Assembly (NCBI GenBank): GCA_013407085.1
Contig: JACCGJ010014089.1
Coordinates: 20,657 to 84,656 of the forward strand
DNA: 64,000 nucleotides
DNA from: Atriophallophorus winterbourni
Taxonomy: Eukaryota; Platyhelminthes; Trematoda; Plagiorchiida; Microphallidae
Direction: 5' to 3'
Shown in pieces: positions 1-9,040 of the stretch (the stretch's first letter is position 1; every line of letters starts with the position of its first letter). The translations under genes were made by a program, and so were the position numbers. The notes beneath the pieces are model-generated. The model worked only from the letters and a program-made list of their open reading frames with translations, was not told where the DNA came from and did no database searches.

Positions 1-28
1 TTCCCTACGCACACATACATACATGCAA

Positions 29-225
29 GTGCCGCACAGTCAGAGACTGCACATAGGCTAAGATACTGTCAGGTTGCCCAGGCCTAGACAGATATGAGGA
101 GGAAAATGAACAGGAAATAGTAGTGAGACTCCAGCCAGTTTCAGCATGCAGTTCACTACCTCTGGTCATTCAGTTTAACATGTTGTTAGCCGCACCGCAC
201 AAAGAACCGCACGATTGCATACATA
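29..225. repeat. Structured dispersed repeat, copy 1
   Basis: Moderately repeated unit of unknown class, also found at 284-504 and, inverted, at 21613-21836. It contains several short inverted repeats: CAGTC/GACTG with a 3-base loop near 38-50, CTGTC (66-70) with GACAG (87-91), and GTAGTGA (120-126) with TCACTAC (153-159). The 3' side runs into a CATA/ACGT simple repeat. No reading frame or LTR is seen. The hairpins suggest a folded RNA or a small non-autonomous element, but that is inference. Confidence 0.6.
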
Positions 226-283
226 TATGCATACGTACGTACGTACAAACATGCATTCATACATATGTATGTATGAATGCATG
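226..283. repeat. Simple sequence, CATA/ACGT-rich and self-complementary
   Basis: Short tract of ACGT and CATA/TATG units between the two copies of the structured repeat. It contains overlapping palindromes such as CATACATATGTATG. It may be the expanded tail of the upstream repeat copy. Confidence 0.7.
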
Positions 284-504
284 AAAGCACAAGCCTGGTC
301 CAGGCAAAGTGCCGCACAGTCATAGACTGCACGTGGGCGATATTACTGTCAGGTTGCCCAGGCCTAGACAGATGCGAGGGGGAAATAGAAATGGTAGTGA
401 GACTCTAGCGTGTTTCAGCATGAAGCTCACTACCTCTGGTCAATCAATTTAGCACGATGTTAGCCGTACAGCACAGGAATGCTGTACGATTGCACATCCG
501 TGCA
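284..504. repeat. Structured dispersed repeat, copy 2
   Basis: Second copy of the 29-225 repeat in the same orientation, about 280 bp downstream. It includes the flank AAAGCACAAGCCTGGTCCAGG, which is also present, inverted, in the 21.6 kb copy. The main hairpin is a perfect 9-bp stem here (GGTAGTGAG at 393-401 with CTCACTACC at 426-434), so stem length is kept or improved despite base differences in the loop. Confidence 0.6.
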
Positions 505-1699
505 CTTCATTAAAGACAGCAATATTCCTTGACGTGCGTCGATTATTCACTGCAATAGAATCGCGATGAATATGAAAGGTCTTAACAAGCTACATGCGCC
601 TATTAGGAAAAAGTGCAGCGAACTCAGTTTTGCCGCGCCTCTGGCTGTGCGGGTGAACAAGTAGAGCGGATTCCAATTTTCACGTGAAACCAAGTTTGCT
701 CAATTCGACAAGCGCGACTCTTCAGCCATGCCCCACTGTTTTACGACTTAACTAGTCACCACGATTTCGGATCGCGCGTGCCCTAACCAGGGAGGCGGAC
801 TCGCTCCTTTTAGCAAGACTGATTTATCAAAGACAATACTTATAGTGTCTTGCATGTAGGATGTTACGCTGTCGATGCCGAAAAGTACAATTTCGGCTGT
901 CTAATGCTCGGAGATGTCGCATGTGTTCTGTGAAGCAGTGTAAGTATAGTTGAGCATTGGGTGCGCTATACCGTTACCACTGTAGTTAGCTACTCTACCA
1001 ACCAAACCACGTGGTAGTTTCATCTAACCTGACTACATGTGCCAAAAGGAAAGGCTAGTCGTAAACTCAAACTTATCTATGGATGCTAAGGGATCTACTT
1101 CATCTGTGGGCGAGTATTTTACACGATACTAGCGCTAAACCATAACTTGAGTCGAATACATTGGTTGATCATAAGTTCCAGTAAATTTTTATGGCAACCC
1201 GACTATCATTTAGTTGAAACAGTTGAAGGCCTTCGCTAAAATGTCCATAGTTCGCACAGTCAGTCTCAATGACTGCTGCTCGTGCGATCTGATTTGCGGT
1301 GGTTTCTTTGAAATAGTCGTGGTATTGTAGGCAAGATTATTTGATTAATCTTGCGCGTAGTGTTATGGAAAACCAGTTATGATATAGTAATATAATAATA
1401 ATATTGTGTAGTATTCTAAGGAAGATCGAAGCTGAAATAGTTAATGGTGAAGAAAATTTATTCGAAATTTCAGTTTTACACTAATGTTTTATACCAAGAG
1501 AAAGATAGTCGGTGCACAAATATCAACGTGATAAATGTTTTCTCAATGGTTCAATGACTACATCGTTTTGTCAGAGATCTTGAGGCAGAATGGATGAGTG
1601 CTCGCTGATATAGTGATATTCGAAACGGCAATATAACGTCTTGATCGAGTTGTAGAGAAAGACTTAGATTCGCCAATTCCGTGTGTGTGGGAATTATTC
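505..1699. other. No recognised feature
   Basis: About 1.2 kb with no long open frame and no protein similarity I can recognise on either strand. Base composition is less AT-rich than the introns further right, so it may be an old transposon, but nothing identifies it. Confidence 0.5.
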
Positions 1700-1965
1700 G
1701 CGAGAATATTATTAATAAATCGATCACAAGAAGAAAAATGTTGTTTCATTGTAATTTCCAAAATGCATTCGTAAAAGGTTGAACTTGCGCGATAAATAAT
1801 TTTGACAACGCCTTTTGAAAGAAATTGCACGAGGGCAGTACAAAAAATGAGGTAAGATACAAGATTGGGTAAAGAAATATAGCACGTACGGCGAAAAAGT
1901 GGCGCCGACAATCAATACGGGAACTTGGAATGTAAAGGGATAAGGTATGTCCGCGTGTCACTTGT
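1700..1965 (-). pseudogene. CR1-like retrotransposon 3' end fragment, inverted
   Basis: The minus strand encodes the C-terminal segment of a CR1-like ORF2, including HTLSLYIPSSRIDCRRHFFA. The plus-strand element encodes nearly the same peptide at 5716-5790. This fragment therefore lies head-to-head with the next CR1 copy and forms an inverted repeat with its 3' end. It stops abruptly near 1965, where the plus-strand copy begins. Downstream of the shared peptide the frame is diverged. Confidence 0.7.
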
Positions 1966-1974
1966 GTGACAGGA

Positions 1975-2151
1975 AAAAATAGTAAAATCCAACCCCAAAA
2001 CGTCAAGTTGAGCTTGCCCGGGGTAATAGCCGGAAGCAAGAAAACGGATAGTACCGACCCACAAACGCCTAGTGATGAGTTTCAACCTGAATGTCATGCG
2101 ATAGCTCCAAATAACTTGAGCATTCCGACTCTAACCGAGTCGGCCCTTTGA
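1975..2151 (+). pseudogene. CR1 ORF1 C-terminal remnant
   Basis: Encodes a hydrophilic tail with KTDSTDPQTPS and a terminal NNLSIPTLTESA-like end. The homologous end of ORF1 at 29285-29458 has QTDSTDQPTPS and NVSIPALTGS. This match assigns the fragment to ORF1 and shows that most of ORF1 is missing here. The stop codon overlaps the region where ORF2 begins. Confidence 0.65.
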
Positions 2152-2639
2152 TAACTTTTCATGATTTGAACACCACAAACTTAATAAGATGTTTATATAC
2201 AAATCTGCAAAGCCTTCTGAACAAATTAGCTGACTTAACCAAGATATGTTCGCGCTACTCACCTGACATTATCGCCATTACAGAAACATGGTATTCTTCC
2301 CAATTGATTGAAACGGAGATACCAATTCCAAATATGAATTTGATAAGGAACGATCGAGAGAGAAGTGGTGGTGGTGTTGCTCTTTATTGTCATAATCGAC
2401 TCCAGTGCCATCCAATAGACAAGACAGAATTCACGCTCGAGGATACAATTTGTTGCTCTTTAACGCTGATGTCTGGTGAAGTTTGCATTATTGGTGTGGT
2501 CTACCGGTCCCCTTCATCTACGGAATCGTACAACGAAAGGTTGATCCAACTGCTTCAGCGCTTGTCTCGCACACAGCAAGCAACGACACTTATTATGGGT
2601 GATTTTAATCTGGGGACGATCACTTTCCGCAAACGCTAG
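2148..2639 (+). pseudogene. CR1 ORF2 endonuclease domain, N-terminal part
   Basis: Exonuclease-endonuclease-phosphatase fold typical of non-LTR elements. Ordered motifs are the CLYTN start, AITETW (catalytic Glu), RSGGGVALY, VVYRSPSS and a MGDFNL site near the end. The endonuclease would nick target DNA to prime reverse transcription. The frame stops at 2637-2639 and the rest of the domain continues in another frame from about 2640. The first codons overlap the ORF1 stop. Confidence 0.8.
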
Positions 2640-3379
2640 AATACCGATTTAGAGAGGTACTAGATTCAATCCCGTTATACATCCATGTTCACGAATGCAC
2701 CCGGAGGAGAGGTTCTGACCGCCCCTCTGTCTTGGATTTGGTGTTAACATCGGAAGAACAATCTATCGAAGCGATCAAATTCCAAGCTCAGCTGGGTCTT
2801 AGCGAACATTCAGTGCTTGTGTTCGACTATGTTTGCAGTACTCAGCAATCGCTTACTCCGAATGGGGTGGTTAGACGGGTAGATACATTGGCCCTGAGTA
2901 AATCGCTCGTGCAGATTCCACATTTTCAGACGGACAGCATAAGCCCTGACTCGCAATGGAACGAACTTGTAGGTTTTCTGAAACTAAAGATAGACGAGAA
3001 CTGGCAGATCGTTCAGAAAATGTGCGTCCATGAATTTCGTTTTGTTGTCCGCAGCAGAACGAAAAAGTGGATAGCACAGAAGCGAGCAGCGTGGGTGCAG
3101 CACAAAGCCAATAATACTTCTACATCTTGGCAACATTTCCGTATGTTACGCAACAAAGTGACTGCACTTATTCGAGAGGATAAGGAAGCGCACCAATTGA
3201 TGCTCCTGCCAAAAATGGAACGCAACCCTAAGTTACTATACAAAATCATGAATGCGAATGCAAAGTCAAACCAGGTATTTTTCCCATCCAGAATGGTGAA
3301 AAACTCACTGAAACAGCGTTGGAAACCGCAAGTGCTTTGTCAATGTACTACTCTAAAGTGTTCGTGCCAAAGGTTTTAG
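2640..3379 (+). pseudogene. CR1 ORF2 endonuclease C-terminus and RT N-terminal linker
   Basis: Continues the domain broken at 2639. It contains RGSDRPSVLDLVLTS and the terminal endonuclease motif as SEHSVL, where family members read SDH; the other CR1 copy here has RSDHVVL. This substitution should weaken catalysis. It is followed by the basic linker RSRTKKWIAQKR and KNPKLLYK-like text (RNPKLLYKIM), which precede the RT in this family. The frame is lost near 3280-3380. Confidence 0.7.
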
Positions 3380-4166
3380 TCGAACGTTCTGAGTATTCAA
3401 TCGAAACAGGAATCGAAACGTTGTGCGATATTTCGATAAATCCAGTGATTGTCGCAAATTATTTGCTCAAACTAAATGTAAGAAAATCCCCTGGAGCGGA
3501 TAGCACCACACCATAAGTGTTCAGACTCTGTCACCGTACACTTTGTAAACCGCTCTCCAGCCTGTTTAACTATTCGTTGCTTGAGGGAGTGGTACCAAAA
3601 GATTGGAAGTCCGGCGTTATAACACCTATCTTCAAAGGCGGCTGCCGATCTGACCCTGCAAATTATCGTCCCTTCACACTTTTACCTGTTATTGCTAAGT
3701 TCATGGAACGTATAATCTCGAAAAGAATGTTTGCACACTTTGAATCGCATAATTTGTCTTCGCCAGCGCAGCATGGATTTCGATCTCACCGATCTTGTCT
3801 CACAAATCTTATAGCGTTAGACGATGGGATTAAGGAGTTGGATAGAAGTTCTTGCATCCACGTCTGTTACCTAGACATTTCGAAAGCTTTTGACAGAGTC
3901 AATCATTATTTGCATCTTCAAAAACTGATGCGTTTAGGAATATGTGAACCACTCCTATTATGTTTGTGCGACTATCTGTCAGATCGCGACGCCCGAGTTA
4001 AAGTTAACGGAGTGCTATCCCAAACGTTCAAAACCACAAGTGGAGTCCCAAAAGGATTTGTGCTAGGCCCGCTCCTTTTTCTGTTGTACATAAACGATTT
4101 ACCCCCCCCCCTCATATCGTCCAAAATGGTCCTGTTCGCGGATGATATGAAAATTTGGACGCCAAT
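3380..4166 (+). pseudogene. CR1 ORF2 reverse transcriptase, first part
   Basis: RT fingers and palm. Seen in order are RKSPGADS (RT motif 0), a TAA stop at 3514-3516, WKSGVITPIFKGG, NYRPFTLLPV, QHGFRSHRSC, YLDISKAFDRV (motif A Asp), SGVPKGFVLGPLLF (motif B) and LFADDMKIW (catalytic FADD box near 4133-4144). The RT is cut directly after the FADD box by the pogo-type insertion and resumes at 5138. The inverted fragment at 22515-23060 preserves the uninterrupted version of this junction. Confidence 0.85.
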
Positions 4167-4168
4167 TA

Positions 4169-4192
4169 CCGTAAATACCCGCGTATAGGACG
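4169..4192 (+). repeat. Left TIR of pogo-type element
   Basis: Outer 24 bases are an exact inverted match to 5112-5135 and are preceded by TA at 4167-4168. Confidence 0.95.
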
Positions 4193-4630
4193 ATACCATG
4201 GATAGGACGCAGTGGATATTTGACCCTAAAAACGATGGAAAAACTGTGTACCTATGTATAGGACGCATCCTAATTTTAGTCCTTAATTTCTATTAATTTT
4301 TATAGAAACGGTGAACTTAAGTAAATCACGGTGAACTCCATACAATCGCTATGATCGTCGTGTGTGCTGATTGCTGACTCATTCATCCTGTCAGTCAGCA
4401 GATGTCTGTCTAGCCTATGTAGACTATCGTGGAAAGTGCACTTCTCATTCTTGGGCGTCATGTCGAATGATTGGATGACATTTTTAAGGAAAAGTTTCTG
4501 CTCTAACGAGAGTCAAATACTACTCCATGATTGGTTGATATTACACTTTCATGATATTACACATCGGCAGTATAAATATTCTACCTATTACCGGTGTTTT
4601 TAAAGATACAGTTCATTATTACCCTTCAAC

Positions 4631-4948
4631 ATGACGAAGACAAAACGACAGAGCTATACTTCAAACTTTAAAATGGAAGTGATCAAGTACGCGAAAGAAC
4701 ACGGGAACCGGGCAGCTGAGCGGCAATTTGGTCCGACTGAATGCGTGATAAGAAAATGGAGAAAAGCCGAAAGTACCATTAAAGAAATGAGAAAGGTGAA
4801 GAGGGCGACCAGAGGCTCGAAGGCTCACCACCCTAACCTGGAAAAGGCGCTCATTAAATGGATTCAAGATACTCGTCGAGACTGTCTGGGGGTCAGCACC
4901 ATTACCGTTCGTTTACAGGCACTAAGAGCAAAGCATTGCAGATTTTAA
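4631..4948 (+). CDS. Truncated pogo/Tigger transposase: DNA-binding region only
   Basis: 105-residue frame starting at an ATG with the context ACC-ATG-ACG-like. Residues 5-50 match a Brinker/pogo helix-turn-helix (SYTSNFKMEVIKYAKEHGNR, then RQFG and VIRKWRK). Residues 70-100 resemble the start of a CENP-B-type second helix-turn-helix (HPNLEKAL-like, KWIQDTR, GVSTITVRLQA). The DDE catalytic domain is absent and the frame ends at TAA at 4946-4948, so it could bind TIRs but not cut. It may be a non-autonomous element or the product of internal deletion. Confidence 0.7.
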   Translation: MTKTKRQSYTSNFKMEVIKYAKEHGNRAAERQFGPTECVIRKWRKAESTIKEMRKVKRATRGSKAHHPNLEKALIKWIQDTRRDCLGVSTITVRLQALRAKHCRF

Positions 4949-5111
4949 GGCGTCGATGAACTGGTGCAGGAGATTTTTTGGAAGAATAACCTATCAATAA
5001 GACGAAGAACTAAATTTTTGATATTATGATAAATGCATAATTTTTATAATAAAAGTATCCATGGATAAGACGCACCTGGGTTTTTAGGGCAACTTATGAA
5101 GAAAAAAAGTG

Positions 5112-5135
5112 CGTCCTATACGCGGGTATTTACGG
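5112..5135 (-). repeat. Right TIR of pogo-type element
   Basis: Exact complement of 4169-4192, followed by TA at 5136-5137. Confidence 0.95.
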
Positions 5136-5137
5136 TA

Positions 5138-5907
5138 TTTCTGCAGAAGATTATGAGAAACAACAAATTGATTTGGGCAGCGTGTCGAATTGGGAGGCCA
5201 TGAATGACATGTCATTTAACATACAGAAATGTAAGATGCTCCATATTGGAAAGAATGTTCCTGGGACATATCGATTGGGAACTGAAAACCTAGCGTGGAG
5301 CTCGTTAGAAAAATATCTTGGAGTGTGGATTAGCGGAAACCTGAACAGCACAGTGCACTGCCAGAATATATATCGACGGGCCAACAGATTGTTAGGTATC
5401 CTTCGAAGAATATTTGGAAGATTCTCTCTGGCAACGTTACCAAGGATAATAAATGTCTACCTTCGCCCAACGACGGAGTATGCGGTAGAGGTCTGGACTC
5501 CTTGGCTGCTCTCTTCGATAAAAATCTGTCATAGAGCAACAAATTTAGTGATTGGTCTTCGCAGTGTTCCATACACCGAAAGATAGCGACGTCTGGGTCT
5601 ATGCGACTTTACCCAAAGGAGGATACGTCGCGACATTATTTTGACCTATAGAATTGTGGCTACTAAAGGACATCCACTAAAACATTTACTTAATTTGCGT
5701 GGCGGGAAAGTGACACGCAGACATACCTTATCCCTTTACGTCCCAAGTTCCCGTATTGATTGTCGGCGCCATTTTTTCGCCGTACGTACTATTTTTCTTT
5801 GGAATTCCCTAACCCAACATGTGGTGGACTCACCTTGCCTGGCGATTTTTAAAGCGAAATTGGACTTGCACTTGCAAACGAACATCATTCGTGAGCCTTA
5901 CATTTGA
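5138..5907 (+). pseudogene. CR1 ORF2 RT thumb and C-terminal domain, after insertion
   Basis: Resumes the RT after the transposon. Contains SFNIQKCKMLHIGK, YLGVWISG, RANRLLGILRRIFGRFS and TTEYAVEVWTPWL, all typical of the CR1 post-palm region, then HTLSLYVPSSRIDCRRHFFA near the end and a stop at 5905-5907. A TAG at 5583-5585 breaks the frame after VPYTER. The same peptides recur in fragments at 1700-1965 (minus), 22515-23060 (minus) and 59455-59990 (minus). Confidence 0.85.
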
Positions 5908-6019
5908 AATTCTCTATTGCTTTTATACTATTGTATTTTTCATGTTTTTTTTATTTATACCGTAATCCCGCGGTGTTGTAAAGTATTAACTTTTTTAACC
6001 ATAAATTCTTGAATTTTTG

Positions 6020-6150
6020 AGCCCTTGGATAATGTCATGGCCATGGTTTCAAACCCTGTTTATATGAGTGTAAGCTCATGTGAGTGAACAGGTTGGTTGT
6101 ACCAACCTAATCCAACGGTGACATACAAGCGCAAATTGTTTACCACTTTT
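6020..6150. repeat. Short dispersed repeat, copy 1
   Basis: Segment with CCATGGTTTCAAACCCTG, then GTGAGTGAACAGGTTGGTTG. A diverged copy lies at 52370-52500 (CCATGGGTTTACACCCAT, then GTGATTGAACAGGTTGGTCG). Each starts with a small self-complementary stem. It may be the 3' end of an RTE-type element or a short interspersed element. Confidence 0.45.
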
Positions 6151-6309
6151 CCACTGTTTCAAGCACATGCAGTGGTTAGATTTACGTTCAATGAATGTTG
6201 TCTAAGCCTTCTTGCACTATCATAGTTTTTCTTATCTTAGTTGGTTCTAGTCTATTGTTCATCTGGTTTGTCAGTTTATTCATAAGTTATTAGCATACCA
6301 CATAACAAT

Positions 6310-7024
6310 TACTTAATTCAGCCATTGGCCTCTGGTAGTACATAGGCCACCAACATCGTTTAGCCATCTGTCTTCTTTTTCTAATGAGGTCGCCTGTTGT
6401 TCCTGCGAAAGAAAAATTTCTAATCGTTCTAGGGATCGCGGCGACATAACGTTCTCCGGCTTTCTTCCTTTCGATTACTTCCCAGCTATAGATCTGGTCT
6501 ACTTTTGTTGGTCATGTCAAATTTAACCCCAGCCTCACAAAATTATTTACTTCTTCATGAAGCTTTTTCAATGCGTTGTCCTTTTCCGTCGTATTTTTTC
6601 GAGTTGTAAAACAACGACACCTCAAAAAGCTGGTGTAATCTTCCCTGTTTCGGACTCATACTTCAGCACAGACCGCTAAATTCTTGAAAGCATTAATTTC
6701 AGTATTCCGAATCCGGTCAATTAATTCACAACTATTTTGACTCATGAACACTTCACCAGTCCCTTTTGGTGTTGCATAGGAATGATGACTTTTGTCTTCT
6801 GTAGGTTTTAGCTTAATGGGAAACGAGGTCTCGGTTAGGAAACTTGTCGTTAGGTTCATCTGATCTTGGTTGTACTGGAAGAAGTCCTTATTTTCTTCAA
6901 GGTTGGGGTCCATTAGCTCGCACTCGGTGGTCCATTCAATCTTTTTCAGATCCCAATCAACGGAGAGCAAAGAAAGGAATACCGATAACAAACAGCCCTG
7001 CTTAACTTCGGTACGTATTGACAC
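6310..7024 (-). pseudogene. RTE-like retrotransposon relic (RT tail)
   Basis: Minus-strand frame starting near 7024 opens with EVKQGCLLSVFLSLLSVDW, close to the RT motif-B region of RTE-clade elements (QGCLLSP-FLF), followed by about 100 poorly conserved residues. Near 6310-6380 the minus strand ends with VGGLCTTRGQW, resembling the C-terminus of RTE-type ORFs. Frameshifts and stops are frequent. It differs from the RTE-like family at 7.1-8.2 kb. Confidence 0.5.
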
Positions 7025-7129
7025 GTTACCAATGTTATCGTGCTGGTGATGCTCATATTATAATTTCGTTGTATATTACTTATCTACCATCTGTCTATCG
7101 ATTATTATTGATTAATTATTTTTATCAAT

Positions 7130-8231
7130 CACAAAATATTATCATGCAAATTGTTGTTGCTGACCTCCTTCGAATTGTAAGATCAACTTCCTTGCATGCT
7201 GAAGAAAAACCGTACATTAGTGACTGGAGGTGTAATTGGAAGTGAGCAATAATGGCTGCATCGTCGGCAAACAGCAGGCCACGGAATAGCACATCCCGTG
7301 CCTTGGTTTGTGCTCTCAACCGTTTCAGGTTGAAAAGTTTGCCATCACTTCGCGTGCGTAGGATAATGCCTTCTGTTCTCGTCCAAAAAGCGTGCTTCAG
7401 AAGCAGAGCAAAGAAAATGCCGAACAGCGTGGGAGCAAGAACGCACCCTTGTTTGACGCCTCGGTGATATTCAAAGGCTTCTTAACAAAAACTGTTGAAA
7501 TGAACTGAACGCTGCATGCCTTAGTGGAACGCAATAACGTGTTTTAGCAGACTTGGGGGTAGCTTATCAGATCAACTATTTTGAAAAGACCCTCCCTGAT
7601 GACGTAGTCTACTGCCTTCGTTAAATCAACAAAAACAGCTTATAATGGCATACACTGTTCCCGACAATTTTCTTGAAGTTGTCTCAGTTAGAAGATCACG
7701 TCAACTGCTGATCTTCCTCTGCGGAAGCCACGTTGAGTTTCGGGGTAAAACTTGTAGCTGTATCTGTAAGACTTTAGCAAACAATTTGCCAACAACATTC
7801 AGAAGGGAGATTCCTCTGTAATTGTTGCAGTCACCTCTATAACCCTTATTTTAAAATAGCGTGATGATATTTGTGCCTCGCATCTCTTGTGGGACACACT
7901 CCTCTTCCCAGCACCGAAAAAGCACATGGTGAAGAGGTTGTAATAATGCTGTTCTACAGCTTATGATGAGCTCAGGTGGAATTCCGTCGTCACCAGGGGG
8001 CCTTTCCATTCGCAAAGCGGTCGATTGCCCTATTGAGCTCATCAAGAGCAGGAGAATTATCTAGATATTCGATGGTTGTCAACCGCAAAACATTTTCAAG
8101 TACATGCGGTAAAACCGTAGTGTCCTTTGAGTAGAGAGAGGAGAAGTGTTCTACCCATCGTTCCACCTTCTGCGTTTTGTCGACAATCGGGTAACCAGAT
8201 ACAGAATTAATTGGAACCGTTTTGAGTTTTC
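7130..8231 (-). pseudogene. RTE-like retrotransposon relic (RT domain)
   Basis: Minus-strand relic of the same family as 48.2-51.1 kb (minus) and 60.95-64.0 kb (plus). Recognisable blocks from 5' to 3' are VERWVEHFSSLYSKDTTVLP, DGIPPELI, a region with NYRGISLLNV-like text, GVKQGCVLAPTLFGIFF near 7380-7460, and RGLLFADDAAI (catalytic FADD) near 7260. Multiple frameshifts and stops separate them. The 5' side is interrupted at 8232 by the small TIR element, and more of the same family resumes at 8640-8800. Confidence 0.75.
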
Positions 8232-8470
8232 TTTGAAGCCAGATTTTCATTATTAAGTAGTGTATGACGTTCGAAAATTAGGAAGGATGCACACGACTCG
8301 TTTCGCGGTATGCGTATCCGTGACCTAACATACGAACGCCGATTTGAATTTGTGCTAAACCCAATTATTTGAGAATTCGACTATTAATCCTCATTTGCAA
8401 ATTGTAATTTACTTTACAATTCGGGACCAAGTTAAGTCACACTACTTATTAATAAAAATCTGGCTTCAAA
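8232..8470. mobile_element. Small TIR element (MITE-like), 239 bp
   Basis: Bounded by TTTGAAGCCA (8232) and TGGCTTCAAA (8470). The inverted repeat extends about 32 bases with few mismatches (CAGATTTTcATTAtTAAGTAGTGT against the complement of ACACTACTTATTAATAAAAATCTG). There is no coding capacity. It lies within or at the edge of an RTE relic. A related single end occurs at 19958-20005. Confidence 0.7.
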
Positions 8471-8690
8471 CAATAATTAACCATCAAGGCTCACTTAACC
8501 TAATCTTACTGTCTTCACCTGATGATGGCAAACAGCCAGAAACCGGTAGTGGAGTGTAATTTCATGGGGATGTGAGCAGCACATCACTTTGGTAACCCTC
8601 CTGCTGTTATTTGAATGTTGAAAAATATTCCAAACAGATACTAGTGCTACATTGCACCGATTGTGGGACTCCGGATTTTTCCTTGAGGTT
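8471..8690 (+). repeat. Dispersed repeat carrying a hammerhead-like core
   Basis: Repeat with CTGATGA...GAAACCGGTAGTGG followed by a block with GAGCAGCACATCACTTTGGT and TTCCAAACAGATACTAGTGC. Related blocks occur at 20005-20170 and 23045-23125, and a weaker one at 15880-15960. It may be a SINE-like or retrozyme-like element, or the flank of a Penelope-like element. Confidence 0.55.
8519..8543 (+). ncRNA. Hammerhead ribozyme-like core
   Basis: CTGATGA (8519-8525), a perfect 4-bp stem II TGGC/GCCA with loop AAACA (8526-8538), then GAAA (8539-8542) and C. These are the invariant core bases of the hammerhead (CUGANGA and GAAA). I could not confirm helix I, helix III and the cleavage triplet by eye, so self-cleavage is not established. 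Confidence 0.45.
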
Positions 8691-8800
8691 GATTCCTGAT
8701 TGGATGTTGCCGCAAGGCAGTGGAGGTTTGAAATAAGTGTTTTCCTTCCCCTAGGTGGACCGCGTTCATGGACGTACGAGTTCCACCTGCCCAAACATAC
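8640..8800 (-). repeat. RTE-like element 5' leader fragment
   Basis: Minus-strand text GGTCCACCTAGGGGAAGGAA, then TCAAACCTCCACTGCCTTG, matches the leader of the plus-strand RTE-like element at 61190-61250 and the minus-strand copy near 50750-50830. It is probably the displaced 5' end of the relic at 7130-8231. Confidence 0.6.
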
Positions 8801-9040
8801 ATATATATATTTACACAATCATTTAAAAATGAAAAGTGCCACCCGGCAATGCACGAGAACAAGAAAGAAAAAAAGTACAATATGGGGGATTTTTTGTCCA
8901 TTGTTCCACATGTCGATTTTTTGATTTTTGTTGTTGATATTTTTCTCAAATTTGAGGGGGAACACAAAATAGAATGCACTCTCTCCACTGTTGCCGGTTC
9001 TCAGCCATCCTCGACAGCGTGTCAAGCCACAGACACTCAC
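8801..9040. other. No recognised feature
   Basis: Low-complexity, T-rich and A-rich DNA between the RTE leader fragment and the BEL LTR. Frames here are short and show no recognisable domain. Confidence 0.5.

Larger units (their letters stand above)
4169..5135 (+). mobile_element. pogo-type Tc1/mariner DNA transposon with 24-bp perfect TIRs
   Basis: Perfect 24-bp terminal inverted repeats (CCGTAAATACCCGCGTATAG-GACG at 4169-4192 and its complement at 5112-5135), flanked on both sides by TA (4167-4168 and 5136-5137), the target of Tc1/mariner-pogo elements. Subterminal inverted similarity adds CCATGGATA and CCCTAAAAA boxes. At 967 bp it is shorter than an autonomous pogo/Tigger and carries only a DNA-binding ORF. 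It sits inside a CR1 RT gene, and the related copy at 22.5-23.1 kb shows the empty site. Confidence 0.92.
1975..5990 (+). mobile_element. CR1-like non-LTR retrotransposon, 5'-truncated and interrupted
   Basis: Plus-strand CR1-like copy that begins in the last part of ORF1 (1975-2151) and runs through endonuclease, reverse transcriptase and the C-terminal ORF2 domain to a stop at 5907. An AT-rich 3' tail near 5975-6015 (AACCATAAATTCTTGA) resembles the tail of the 28-32 kb copy. It has several frame breaks and is split at the RT active site region by the DNA transposon at 4169-5135. It is not expected to be mobile. Confidence 0.85.

Noticed and set aside
220..283. Possible CRISPR-like or satellite array
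   Set aside because: It is only a short CATA/ACGT simple repeat between two copies of a longer repeat. No regular spacers.
1558..1911. 117-codon minus-strand frame and its overlapping neighbours
   Set aside because: These are shadow frames over a CR1 3' fragment. Only the frame with the SSRIDCRRHFFA peptide is supported.
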